Shown: positions 1 through 8,413, numbered from the stretch's first letter. The stretch: DNA of 11,518 nucleotides from Phoronis ovalis (GCA_028565635.1 JAOXYB010052513.1:1-11518), one strand, 5' to 3'. Made by a program: numbers and translations. The notes: generated by a model not told the origin, from the sequence alone.

Positions 1-1356
1 TATATATAAAATAATAAGACCTTTAACCTTCATATTTTAACCCCTTTTATCTGTCATTTTTTGCATGAGCATCCAAGGCAGGCTGTCCTAAAGACTTTTA
101 GACTGATTCATGTTAGAATTGTAAATGTAACTTAAGGTCAATAATTTGTTTACCTTGTTTTTTTGCATTTAGAACTTTCTTGGATGAAATCTTGGCTAAA
201 ATTGAAATTAAGCAATGAAAGAAGTTAAACACAGTACTTACTGTAAGCATGGTATTATTGTAAGGTCAAAATTTTCTTGATGTTATAAAAAACCATAATA
301 ACTTCAGTTTTTATCAGATCAGTTTCATGTTATGTTCTAACATGAATATAGGCCAAATACAGGTCAGATTGCAAAATGGCCAACTGACAGCCATGTTTGT
401 TCCCATGATAAGCTGATTTTGCCCATATTTTTTTTAACTAGTTCCTAAATATTTATTATAATAGTCAGGTACATGTTAAATTTCACTCACTGAATAGCCT
501 AATGAGCAGTAACAATGTTAATAAATTGGTCACTTCCAATATGTCTCAACTTGCGGCATGTTTGTTCCCGAGATAAGCTATGAGTTGGGTATATATACTT
601 GCATCCACATGTCCCCTGCACAGTAAGTCTTTTGATATTACTTAGTTTATCTAGGTTTCTAATTAGGGTTCAGTTTATAAACTAATTTGATTGGTCATGT
701 TCACAAGGCATGCTTATAGTTTTAACATTTCAATATTTGAAGTTTGTATCAATAATTTATAATTTATTGAAACAAAGTTTAAATGTTCTGTATTTTATTT
801 TTTATTAATAGGTATTGGACTTAGTTTTGGATTTTTAACACTATCATTACATTGCACTGCGGTAACCATTTGCTACATTAAATTTCAGTTTTCAAACAGA
901 ATGCACACATTTAGCATTTTTTGCACCTATAAACAGATGAATTTTCTTCGGGCATGAAACTGAGTAATTGATAGTGGAGAGTTTTCAACTGCTTTATCTT
1001 TTTAAACACATTTGCATTTTATTGAATTTTCTTTTATATCTTGTCTTATGTTACAATATTGCTTATTAATAGATAGCTAATATGGTTTTGTGTGTTGTGC
1101 ATAGTTCAGCCAGTGTTTATCAAATTATTTCATACCTTCATATGTCTTTGTTAATTTTGTCTCAAATTTGTACAATTTAAGATGTTTTTCAGTTAGTTTC
1201 AATAATGTGTATTTGCAGTTTATCAGTACCTTTATTTCTTTCTTCATCCCACATAGTAAGTTGCTGCTTTTTGAAACTGCTCACCTGATTATCACTGTTG
1301 CCTTTATGTATCATACTCTTAATAAGTATTGACTGATTATATATTTCTAAATGCAG
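1..1356 (+). other. Upstream intron (3' part), with repeat fragments
   Basis: This is AT-rich sequence without a convincing exon, read as the 3' part of the intron before exon A. It contains two copies of a 23-bp motif (392-414 and 557-579), a 9-bp stem with 5-nt loop (324-332 with 338-346), and several AGGTCA-like words. A possible 37-nt exon at 1219-1255 was considered and rejected. Confidence 0.6.
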
Positions 1357-1566
1357 GAACATGCGCGACTAAGTAGGCGACCAAGCTTCTTACATCAACT
1401 AATTATGGGAAAGGAGGAACCTGAGAGCAAGACATCTGATAAATTCAGTGATCGGGGCTCACTCATGGAGTTTTCATCAACGTCATCATTACATAGTTTA
1501 GGACCCCCTTCACAGGACCAAGCTTCATCCCTCTTACAGTTGACTAAACACTTGCATGACCTTGTG
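1357..1566 (+). CDS. Coding exon A (210 nt, phase 0 to phase 0)
   Basis: The acceptor is TTTCTAAATGCAG ending at 1356 and the donor is GTAAGT at 1567, a perfect consensus. The 70 codons start EHARLSRRPSFLHQ and end LTKHLHDLV. The ATG at 1351 lies in the acceptor region and is not a start codon. The first part is polar and Ser-rich, with a basic-directed RRPS site at Ser10 that fits PKA/AKT-like kinases. The last 20 residues look helical and probably lead into the coiled coil. If the intron is retained, the frame adds about 18 residues and stops at 1621-1623. Confidence 0.8.
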
Positions 1567-4500
1567 GTAAGTTCTGATAAAAAAAATTCCCAGAAAATGG
1601 TGGTTATCTTTGTGTACATATAATTATGTACCTGTGATCTAGTTTCAAAACATTTTTTCGCTGCTGATGAAGTTAAGTGCTACTGTTATTGTTTGTGTTT
1701 GAGTTTATTTCGAAGTTTATTGCCCCAATAATAATGAAAGAAAACTGTTGGTTCCTCAGGGTTATACTTAATAATACACAATAGAGTAACAATGCATGAA
1801 GTGAAGAAGGAATGTGTATTTAATGTTTCCTACTGTATAATTGGGAATTATCTTATTCTAAAGTGAAAGTATTAAGTAGTGCCCCAAGAATATAAAAACA
1901 CTGGCATTTTATGAAATGAAAGGTGTTTAAAAGTGTTTTCTTGTTCCTTTCATTGTTTTGCTGTGCTGTAGGGTAAGAATTTTCTTTCATATTCTGCTTC
2001 ATCCCCAAGAGAACATTTCAAAACAAACATTTATTTTTATTATATTTTCTGAATAAGAGATGAAATTGAGCATTTAAATGACTGAAGTGATGTAAAGGAC
2101 CACACCACAAAAGCATATGATTTCTGAAACACAGATCAATTGTTAAGGGAACTCAATTAAATCTCAGTAAATAAGTGGTTATAATTTAGTGATAACTGTT
2201 TAACTGTAACTTTGTTATTAGAGCCCTCAATTTTGTTGTTCTTTCAAAAATAAACATACAATTTTATAAATTAGTTATTGTTATGATTATTTAATGTTTC
2301 ATGTTTCAGCAATTGCTTTGTGGACACACAAGCTGACTACAGGGATTTGTATTATGTATGTTGCTGTTTACAGGGTCAGGCTGATATTACTTCTAAACAC
2401 TATTTTTTTGTTTATTAATGTTTATTTTTACAATTAAGAAAAACATGTGAGTCATGCTTTAACAAAGTTGACAGAAAATAGAGCCCACAGAATAGTTTTC
2501 ATGAACTGAAGAGCATGTGAATAAAGACATAAAATAAAGTTGTAGTGGATTTGTGAAAGTACAGAATCCTCACTTTCCAACCCCCCCCCCCCTCAAATGA
2601 ATAAAAAGCATCCATCCCTTAGTGTCTCAGATGACTTTTAGAACTACTTTTTCCTTTATTAAGGGATTTTTGTGATAGAAATAAGAATTCTCTATTGATA
2701 TTCATATACCAATTGTTTATATTTCTGATAATGAGTCAGGTTTCCTGAAAAATGCATGAGAATTGGATAATGTTTCTTGAAAAAGACACCTGTCATTTTG
2801 TCTTGAGTACACAGGAATTACAATACATCCATTTATATTTATTGATGCTTTTGTATATGAGAGAAATGTGTGTAAAATAACACTGTTCATCCTAGGATGT
2901 TTTATATTCTTTCTCTTATATCACATATCATCTCTGATGACTATTCAAATGTTATTTAATTGCCAAGAATGATAAAAATAAATTTATAAAAATTAAGGAT
3001 TAACAATCTTTAATTAGAGCAAGTCTCGGATACATCCATTTTGTTTGCCTGTACTTGCTTTGAGATAAACATACTGTTTGACTACATGCATTGCCCTGTA
3101 AATTGAACAGACATTTAATATAATGAATGGCATTATGTTAACATGGTATTTAATTGTTGCAGATGTTTGCTAACAGACAGTCGAGCCAAGTGGAAAGGTG
3201 AGTATTACATGAATAAAATAAGATTGAAATTCGGTATAACTTACTGAAAAATGCTACATGTAAATCAAGATTTAAGAAGTTTTAAAATTTCGCATTTTAA
3301 TTTTTATTTTATAGTTTGCGAGTACAGTTAGCTCAATCTTTAGATCGTGCTGAACGTTTCAAACAATCTCAGCTAGAAAGACGGGGAACATTTCGTCATA
3401 ATCACCAGCTTGAGGAATTACGCAACTTGCAAGAGGAAGTTAGTCGAGAGCGTAAACACTGGGAAAAAGAGAAGCTAAGAGAGAAACAGCGACTAGATGC
3501 AGAAACATCTGAGGTGGAACTAAGGCAGAAGGAAATAGAGAAAGAAATGGTATGTTTGTGCTGCTTAACAAAGCTGCAATGTATAATATACTCTCGCTCA
3601 GTGAGCAGGGGATGTAGAAAAATCTACATACATAAGCAATGATTAACCTTTTTTGTCTCACGAAAACTCCTTCAGTATTTGTAAGGTCAGCTTCATATGA
3701 TAAATGTAGGTCCAAATACAAGCCAAGTTCAGTTTTGAGCTAATTTAATTTTTTCATTTTTGGGAGAGACATGTAATGTAACTATCTACATGACAAGATA
3801 ATTATTTGAAAAACAACATTCGTATATTGAGATGACCCCTAATATGTGCCCAAGTGCAGGGTAAGCTTTGTGAAAGTTATGTCTTAGATAATTTGTCATG
3901 ACCAAATGAAATCATCATTTTCTTTTTTATTAGGAGGATCTTCGTAGTCAGAAAGAAGAACTGCTTCGGCAAAGACAAGCATTTCAAAGACAAATAGACT
4001 TTTTCCAAGAAAGCATGGCAAGCCAAAAACAACAAACATCATATAGTACACCTTTAAAGGATACTGATCACTGTAGTACAGATGTTGTAGATGGAACGTC
4101 GGCACATAAAAAATCTCATCAGAGATCCGCGTCAGATGATTTGTCAAAAACAATAGATGGTGACCCATTTGAACCTATGGACCCGAAATACTCCTCTAGT
4201 TTAAAGGAACCTTTAAATCGAGATATAATTGAATTAAATCAGCGCCCATTTTCTACTGGAAGTGCAGGTAGTTTAACAGATGTAAGTGTTACTTCACCAC
4301 CAAGCGCTGGTAAGAGACATGAAAGCCGAGCTGATAATTCTAATCTTCCTGAACATTTGTATAGTGCTACAAATGAAGTAAAAGGCTCTTTGGTTCAGCA
4401 AAAAATTCCTGTTAAATTATCTAGTTTAGCTTCTGGGTCTAATATCAAAGCAACTGGAAGCACAAAAAAAGACAAGAGTACGAGTAATATTAACTCTTCT

Positions 4501-4782
4501 AGTATGAATAATAATAGTTCAACACAAGACTCTCCAAGTAGCCGATCTCTCGGTTCAAAGGCAAGTAAATCAACAGGAAATATTTTACCATTGAAGTTGG
4601 CAGAATCTTCAGGTAAACGTAAACCTGATTCTCCAGCATCTCACAAACATGCACCTTCTCCAATACATGTGTCTGATAGTATCAAAGACTCTCCAAAAGG
4701 TCAACGACGAGAACTATCCCCATCTAAAGAACTGAAGTCCCCAAAGAAACCAAAAGACCAGCAAGAAGTTATCTATTTCTAG
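1357..4782 (+). CDS. C-terminal part of a probable Lbc-type RhoGEF (four exons, 5' partial)
   Basis: The coding sequence is the join of 1357-1566, 3163-3197, 3315-3549 and 3934-4782, about 442 residues plus a TAG stop; the 5' part lies outside the window. Every junction has AG before and GT after the exon, and the phases (0, 2, 0) keep one open frame. Visible order: residues 1-65 Ser-rich linker with RRPSF; about 50-82 a helical stretch (LLQLTKHLHDLV onward); about 83-195 a charged coiled coil rich in E, K, R, Q and L; about 196-442 a disordered Ser/Asn/Pro/Lys tail ending EVIYF. In Lbc-family RhoGEFs (ARHGEF2, ARHGEF18, ARHGEF28, AKAP13) the DH-PH module that activates RhoA is followed by a similar linker, a coiled coil for self-association or scaffolding, and a phosphorylated tail. 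The stretch RQRQAFQRQ is like the RQREAYQRD style I recall from that family. No DH or PH sequence is present here, so another coiled-coil scaffold remains possible. Gene structure is much surer than family. Confidence 0.62.
1567..3162 (+). other. Intron between exons A and B (1596 nt)
   Basis: It is bounded by GTAAGT at 1567 and TTGTTGCAG at 3162. The content is AT-rich and non-coding. It includes a 12-base C run at 2581-2592 and a small AT-rich stem (2991-3001 with 3005-3015, one mismatch). No coding exon, RNA gene or complete transposon was seen. Confidence 0.75.
2581..2592. repeat. Poly-C run (12 bases)
   Basis: Twelve consecutive C in the intron between exons A and B. It is a smaller version of the C run at the end of the window. 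Confidence 0.9.
3163..3197 (+). CDS. Coding microexon B (35 nt, phase 0 to phase 2)
   Basis: The acceptor TTTAATTGTTGCAG ends at 3162 and the donor GTGAGT starts at 3198. It encodes MFANRQSSQVE plus two bases (AG) of a Ser codon completed by the T at 3315. The first base of the exon restores the frame left by exon A, and the two leftover bases fit exon C exactly. This is strong internal support for such a short exon. It was not captured as an open frame of its own because of its length. The peptide continues the helix that leads into the coiled coil. Confidence 0.78.
3198..3314 (+). other. Short intron between B and C (117 nt)
   Basis: It is bounded by GTGAGT and TTTTATAG. It is AT-rich with a T-rich tract before the acceptor. 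The small size fits efficient intron-definition splicing next to the 35-nt microexon. Confidence 0.8.
3315..3549 (+). CDS. Coding exon C (235 nt): main coiled-coil exon
   Basis: The acceptor TTTTTATTTTATAG ends at 3314 and the donor GTATGT starts at 3550. After the split Ser codon, 78 codons run from LRVQLAQSLDRAERF to RQKEIEKEM. The peptide is dominated by E, K, R, Q and L with hydrophobics spaced in a heptad-like way and no proline, which is typical of a long coiled coil. In Lbc-type RhoGEFs such a segment mediates oligomerisation or scaffold binding; here that is an inference. If intron 3 is retained, the frame stops at about 3640-3642. Confidence 0.85.
3550..3933 (+). other. Intron between C and D (384 nt)
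   Basis: It is bounded by GTATGT and TTTTTTATTAG. It is non-coding and holds a diverged copy (about 3687-3726) of a motif also seen at 319-367 in the upstream intron, which marks a dispersed repeat. Confidence 0.8.
3934..4782 (+). CDS. Terminal coding exon D (282 codons plus stop): coiled-coil end and disordered tail
   Basis: The acceptor TTTTCTTTTTTATTAG ends at 3933. The first 27 codons (EDLRSQKEELLRQRQAFQRQ and on) finish the coiled coil and lie upstream of the internal Met at 4015, so an ORF that begins at 4015 misses them. The rest is low-complexity and Ser-rich: HQRSASDD near 4117-4140, an Asn/Ser run (near 4486-4520), and many SP sites (TSPP, DSPS, DSPA, PSPI, DSPK, LSPSK, KSPKK). SPSK and SPKK match the full CDK consensus S-P-x-K. 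The last residues EVIYF fit a class II PDZ ligand (hydrophobic at positions 0 and -2). The tail has no recognisable folded domain. The stop is TAG at 4780-4782, and a strong donor-like CAG|GTGAGG follows four bases after it. Confidence 0.85.
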   Translation, partial: EDLRSQKEELLRQRQAFQRQIDFFQESMASQKQQTSYSTPLKDTDHCSTDVVDGTSAHKKSHQRSASDDLSKTIDGDPFEPMDPKYSSSLKEPLNRDIIELNQRPFSTGSAGSLTDVSVTSPPSAGKRHESRADNSNLPEHLYSATNEVKGSLVQQKIPVKLSSLASGSNIKATGSTKKDKSTSNINSSSMNNNSSTQDSPSSRSLGSKASKSTGNILPLKLAESSGKRKPDSPASHKHAPSPIHVSDSIKDSPKGQRRELSPSKELKSPKKPKDQQEVIYF

Positions 4783-5073
4783 TCAGGTGAGGATACCACA
4801 CTATTTACTGACACAATGGTTAATCTGCTTCTTCTATACCATTACATGTCTAATAATTAGGTGTTTGTGTCATTGTAACACAACTTGACTTATATCTTTA
4901 TTTGTAGCTCTCTTCCTTGTGACAAAAAATTGGTCAAGAGCTTTTAGTTTTTGCGGTTTAACTCAATTTACTGCTCCTCTGTCTGGTTGATTTCATTTTG
5001 AACTTGGTCAAGTAGACATGCAGTTAAGCTGAATGGAAATCATGTTTGTATTTTTGATGGTCTCATTGATCTT

Positions 5074-5117
5074 TCTCGGTACATGGTTGTTTTTATCTCG
5101 GTACATAGTTGTTTTTA
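5074..5117. repeat. 22-bp tandem duplication
   Basis: Two adjacent units, 5074-5095 and 5096-5117, share 21 of 22 bases (TCTCGGTACAT, then A/G, then GTTGTTTTTA in essence). The single difference is G in the first copy and A in the second. It looks like a recent local duplication inside the probable 3' UTR. Confidence 0.85.
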
Positions 5118-5239
5118 CTTTACCTAACTTGTCACAAGTAGTGTCCAACCAAGGTGCCCTACAATGTGCTTCAGTTTCAGTTAAATCAACTTATTACACA
5201 TTAACCAACTGAACTAATGTTCCTACTGATACTGTGTTT

Positions 5240-5245
5240 AATAAA
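5240..5245 (+). promoter_or_regulatory. Candidate polyadenylation signal AATAAA
   Basis: This is the first canonical AATAAA after the stop codon, 457 bases downstream. Expected cleavage 10-30 bases further would fall inside the left arm of the foldback element at 5254. In AT-rich DNA this hexamer is common by chance, and others occur downstream (for example 9909-9914). Confidence 0.45.
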
Positions 5246-5253
5246 CATCTTTA

Positions 5254-5362
5254 GGGATCATCTCAAAAGTTATCACAATGACCACAAACGTATAGTGGGG
5301 AGTAATTCCTATACGAAACACTATACGTTTGTGGTCATTGTGATAAATTTTGAGATGATCCC
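5254..5362. mobile_element. Foldback MITE-like element, 109 bp, TTA-flanked
   Basis: The left arm 5254-5297 and right arm 5319-5362 are reverse complements over 44 bp with one mismatch (G5269 against A5347); the loop is 21 nt (5298-5318). The ends read GGGATCATCTC and GAGATGATCCC. The bases directly outside are TTA on both sides (5251-5253 and 5363-5365). A 3-bp TWA target duplication with GG-starting inverted ends is the pattern of PIF/Harbinger DNA transposons, so this is best called a non-autonomous MITE of that kind. Almost the whole element is arm, with no coding capacity. The near-identity of the arms means either a young insertion or gene conversion between them. Another family, or a fold-back repeat with chance TTA flanks, is possible. 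Confidence 0.72.
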
Positions 5363-5365
5363 TTA

Positions 5366-7289
5366 GTATATTCCAAATCAGTTTCTTATCCAGTATGCTT
5401 TCTCTCAGCCAATCTTTAGCCTTGTCACAAAGCCCAGCCAGAATGAAGAAACTTTTCAATGACCATGTCAAATTGTTTAAAATATCTCAGCATCTCTCAA
5501 GTGCTTGTACAAATGTTTTGTTATATATGCCATTGGGGTGCTCTTTGTTTGTGATTACAATACCAAGACACCATCACTCCAGCTGTATGTTCAGGTGCAT
5601 TATTTGGACCACAGTTTTCAGTGCAATGTGCTGGAATATTTTAACCTATCACTTGTAAAGTACCCAAGCTGCACTTTTGATTGGTAAAAGAGACCTTCAT
5701 ATGCTAATTTTTTTATTATAATTATTTATATAGGACCTGTACTTACTTGACTTGACAATATTAACTTTATTAGAAAATCAGTCACAGTAAGTACTGATTT
5801 CCCCAGGATTTCCATAATAACCTATTACCAGAAGTGGAATCAGAAGTCATAGGGTTAATTAGCATATTTCTGTCAGGATTAGCTTGGTTACATTTTTTCT
5901 ATTGATAATAGGATGGGAGAAGGTCATGGGAAGATAGTTTGTGGGTGCATAAAAAAGGAAATTGTTGATATACACAAACAGTGCACATGTTTTCATGATA
6001 AAATGCAGTTTTGTCTTTGCTAAGATAACAAATAAACAAATATGCCTGATTAGAGTAGTCCAACTTCTTACAATATTTGCATTTGAAAGCTTGTATACCC
6101 CTCTTGGCAACCTATGTTCTTGGTCTATATTATATTTTTGCAAACGTGGTAACTTAGCTTTGATGTAAATAAATTGAAACAAACATTTCTCTCACCCAGA
6201 AAGAGCTGTCAGAAATGTGTAAAATATACTTTTTATTTCTGTGCAACTTTTTATAAGACAAATAATCATCTCTTGTGATTGAGCAGCATTTTAATAAGTA
6301 TAAAAATAACTTGTGAAACATAATTCCAAGCAAGTACAAATCCATTTTGGAACTAGGGATCGAAAAAAGCATCTAAAATTAAATACTAAACAAATTTATA
6401 TAAGCCAAAAATGTTCATGTATATTTTCCTCTCTGTATTGAAGAGGGATAGCATGACTTATGTTTTCACCCTGTTGGACAATATCCTAACTTTCTGTCTT
6501 ATTTTGTTTCATGCTCTTAGAAAAAGAACAAATGACAGCAAAATAATATTGTAATACAATATAAAATGTTTTGATTTTTTTGGAGAGGTTCACCCTCACC
6601 TACTAGTTTAAATGTGTGTATCAAGTAATCAAGTATTTAGCAACCAGAAAGGTAGTTGTTTTATGTACCTGTTGCCCTATGTCCACCTGCAGGATAATTA
6701 GCTGAGTTGGACAGAGCAAAAATAAACCAATAGTCTGTGGAATGTAGATAAGATATCTTGCTAAATAACCATGCACTTCTCATAGTTGTTTATAAGAGTG
6801 GTGTGTGTGAGTAAGACCTCAGGAGACAAATCAGTTTAGTTTTTGTAAGAAAACAACTAAGATATTTAACTGTTCAAATCATTGGCCCTGGGCACTCATC
6901 CTTTCCACTGCTTGTAGTCATGTTTCACTTGAAGAATGACAAATAAGTAATGGTTTATACAGTTACAGAATTGTTATTGGTGGTAGTGTCATTCAGAGTC
7001 ATTTATATATCAACGTTCTGCCCAGTAGGCCCCCTTTTTTACGTTCCATTTTACCACTGTGTTTCTCACAGTTTGCAAAACCTTATTTACCACTGAATAT
7101 ATTTATATTCATAAACAAAAATAACTATTTATCACAGGTGTATTTTTTGGGAAGTGTATTTACAACTGGTATGAACATTTTCACATATTTCTGGTATAAC
7201 TTGCAAGTGAATTTACCATAGGGTTATATATTATGGAGGGACTAATCATGACAGAGCCCACTATCTGTGTTTATTTTTGGTAACTTTTA
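5366..7289. other. Non-coding AT-rich stretch without a gene
   Basis: Only short open frames with unbiased composition appear on either strand, and none continues through plausible splice sites with a recognisable peptide. It contains a 17-bp perfect palindrome (6546-6562) of A/T-rich sequence and scattered AATAAA words. It may be long 3' UTR or intergenic DNA. Confidence 0.55.
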
Positions 7290-7545
7290 TTTATTACGGG
7301 GTCAACGTTTTCTCCCTGGGCCTCCGCACTCCTACCAAATTTTACGACACATACCCCTGGGTTGTTCCATGAACGATAACCGAGGGCATATCAAAGTCAA
7401 CAGTGTGAGGCACCTTTCATTCCTTTGTTCTGATACATAGGACACGTAATACATGACGTCATGCAATGGCTTTATTCCAACAGCTTCTGTTTAGTTATTG
7501 CTAATTGTTTATTTGCCCATTGTTTCTCTGAGTAGATGACGTAGT
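7290..7545. promoter_or_regulatory. GC/CpG-richer patch with CRE-type sites, possible regulatory element
   Basis: Against AT-rich surroundings this stretch has a higher GC content and an unusual number of CpGs. It contains CATGACGTCATG (7452-7463), a 12-bp perfect palindrome with the full CRE TGACGTCA (7454-7461), and a second half site TGACGT at 7537-7542. CREB/ATF factors bind such sites in animals. No start site or TATA box can be assigned, so it could be an enhancer, a promoter of an undetected transcript, or a repeat fragment. Confidence 0.3.
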
Positions 7546-8182
7546 AGCAAACGTATTTCCATTTGAAAGAATACACAGACTTAATCAAGCAGTCAAAACA
7601 GATTGTATGTTTTATACTGCTTACACAATCAATAGTGTCTTATCAGAAATATTGCTTTTCCTACAACCACCAGAACATCTGGCACTTGTACTAACCAACT
7701 TACTCCATTTGCTCTCTTGTATCTTATATTTTAAAGGTTTGGTTTCATAACAAATTGAGCCATGACTATTCAGGCACTTTAGCTCATAATATCAAAAGTT
7801 TTTGTATGTTTCCATACCAGTTAGAATCTGTAAAAGCAAGTTCTGGGAGGTTTGACCAAATTTCATTAAAAAATTATTTCCATGTGGATTTTTATGCGGG
7901 CTAATTTTACCTGTAGTTTCCCAGCTGGATAGTGATTGCATGTTACATAGCGTCTGTTAGTATAACATCTACAGGTGCGGTTTCCTTCAAAGAATAGAAC
8001 AGCAGAACTGTAACTTTTTTGAAAGTTTTTGACATCCCTCAGCGGTTGGGCAGTTTTTAATCTTGATGTCAAATGGTCAGGTACTGGGTAACAAAGATGT
8101 CTCTTGAGTACCTATGAGCATCAAAACATTAAAAAATGACACCATTATCCTACACTAACAGATTTGTAGCTTTGTGGGTGGG
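7546..8182. other. Non-coding stretch, nothing recognised
   Basis: AT-rich sequence without convincing open frames, RNA genes or clear repeats. The 68-codon minus-strand frame here has no recognisable motif. Confidence 0.5.
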
Positions 8183-8252
8183 TGACCTTAAGGTCAACGG
8201 TTTTAGGGTCATTTAGAAGTTGTTCAAAGGTCATAGGGCCATTTTGTGGTCA
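8183..8252. repeat. Cluster of AGGTCA-like half sites
   Basis: TGACCT (8183-8188), two bases, then AGGTCA (8191-8196) form a 14-bp perfect palindrome, an everted nuclear-receptor-type pair with 2-bp spacing. GGGTCA (8206-8211), AAAGGTCA (8226-8233) and TGGTCA (8247-8252) follow in the same direction. It may be a binding cluster or, as likely, a decayed GGTCA-rich simple repeat of a kind I recall as frequent in molluscan DNA. Confidence 0.4.
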
Positions 8253-8413
8253 AAATTTCATCAAAAGTTGAAATAAAATCAAAAGATCATTTTAAGACCA
8301 CCCAAATGATGTACATTTGCAGTAGTCCTTGTCTGCTTATTAAAAAGTTATTAATGCATTATGCTTTCATATAATTTTTTGCATAAAATTTGTCTTATTA
8401 TTTTCATGCCACA

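Larger units (their letters stand above)
4783..5253 (+). other. Probable 3' UTR of the RhoGEF-like gene
   Basis: This follows the stop codon without further coding signal. It contains a donor-like GTGAGG at 4787 and an acceptor-like TTTATTTGTAG ending at 4907, so a 121-nt 3' UTR intron is possible. It also holds a 22-bp tandem duplication (5074-5117) and ends at a canonical AATAAA (5240-5245). Whether transcripts end here or run further cannot be decided from sequence. Confidence 0.5.

Noticed and set aside
1219-1255. Possible 37-nt exon between TTTGCAG and GTAAGT
   Set aside because: The peptide would be almost only F, I, S, T from pyrimidine-rich DNA, and 37 nt would require a phase change not supported by exon A's acceptor.
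2991-3015. AT-rich 11-bp stem (one mismatch) with 3-nt loop
   Set aside because: Such A/T-only hairpins are expected by chance in AT-rich introns, and it has no terminator or element context.
3440-4168. Minus-strand open frames opposite exons C and D
   Set aside because: They are antisense shadows of well-supported coding exons.
5395-5687. Overlapping plus-strand open frames of 87 and 60 codons after the foldback element
   Set aside because: Two overlapping frames with no motifs in a non-coding stretch; typical chance frames.
5859-6372. Minus-strand open frames of 107 and 72 codons
   Set aside because: Codon content mirrors base composition, with opposing plus-strand frame of equal quality; no motif seen.
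6546-6562. 17-bp perfect palindrome ATATTGTA-A-TACAATAT
   Set aside because: Low-complexity A/T-rich palindrome without flanking duplications; not distinct from background.
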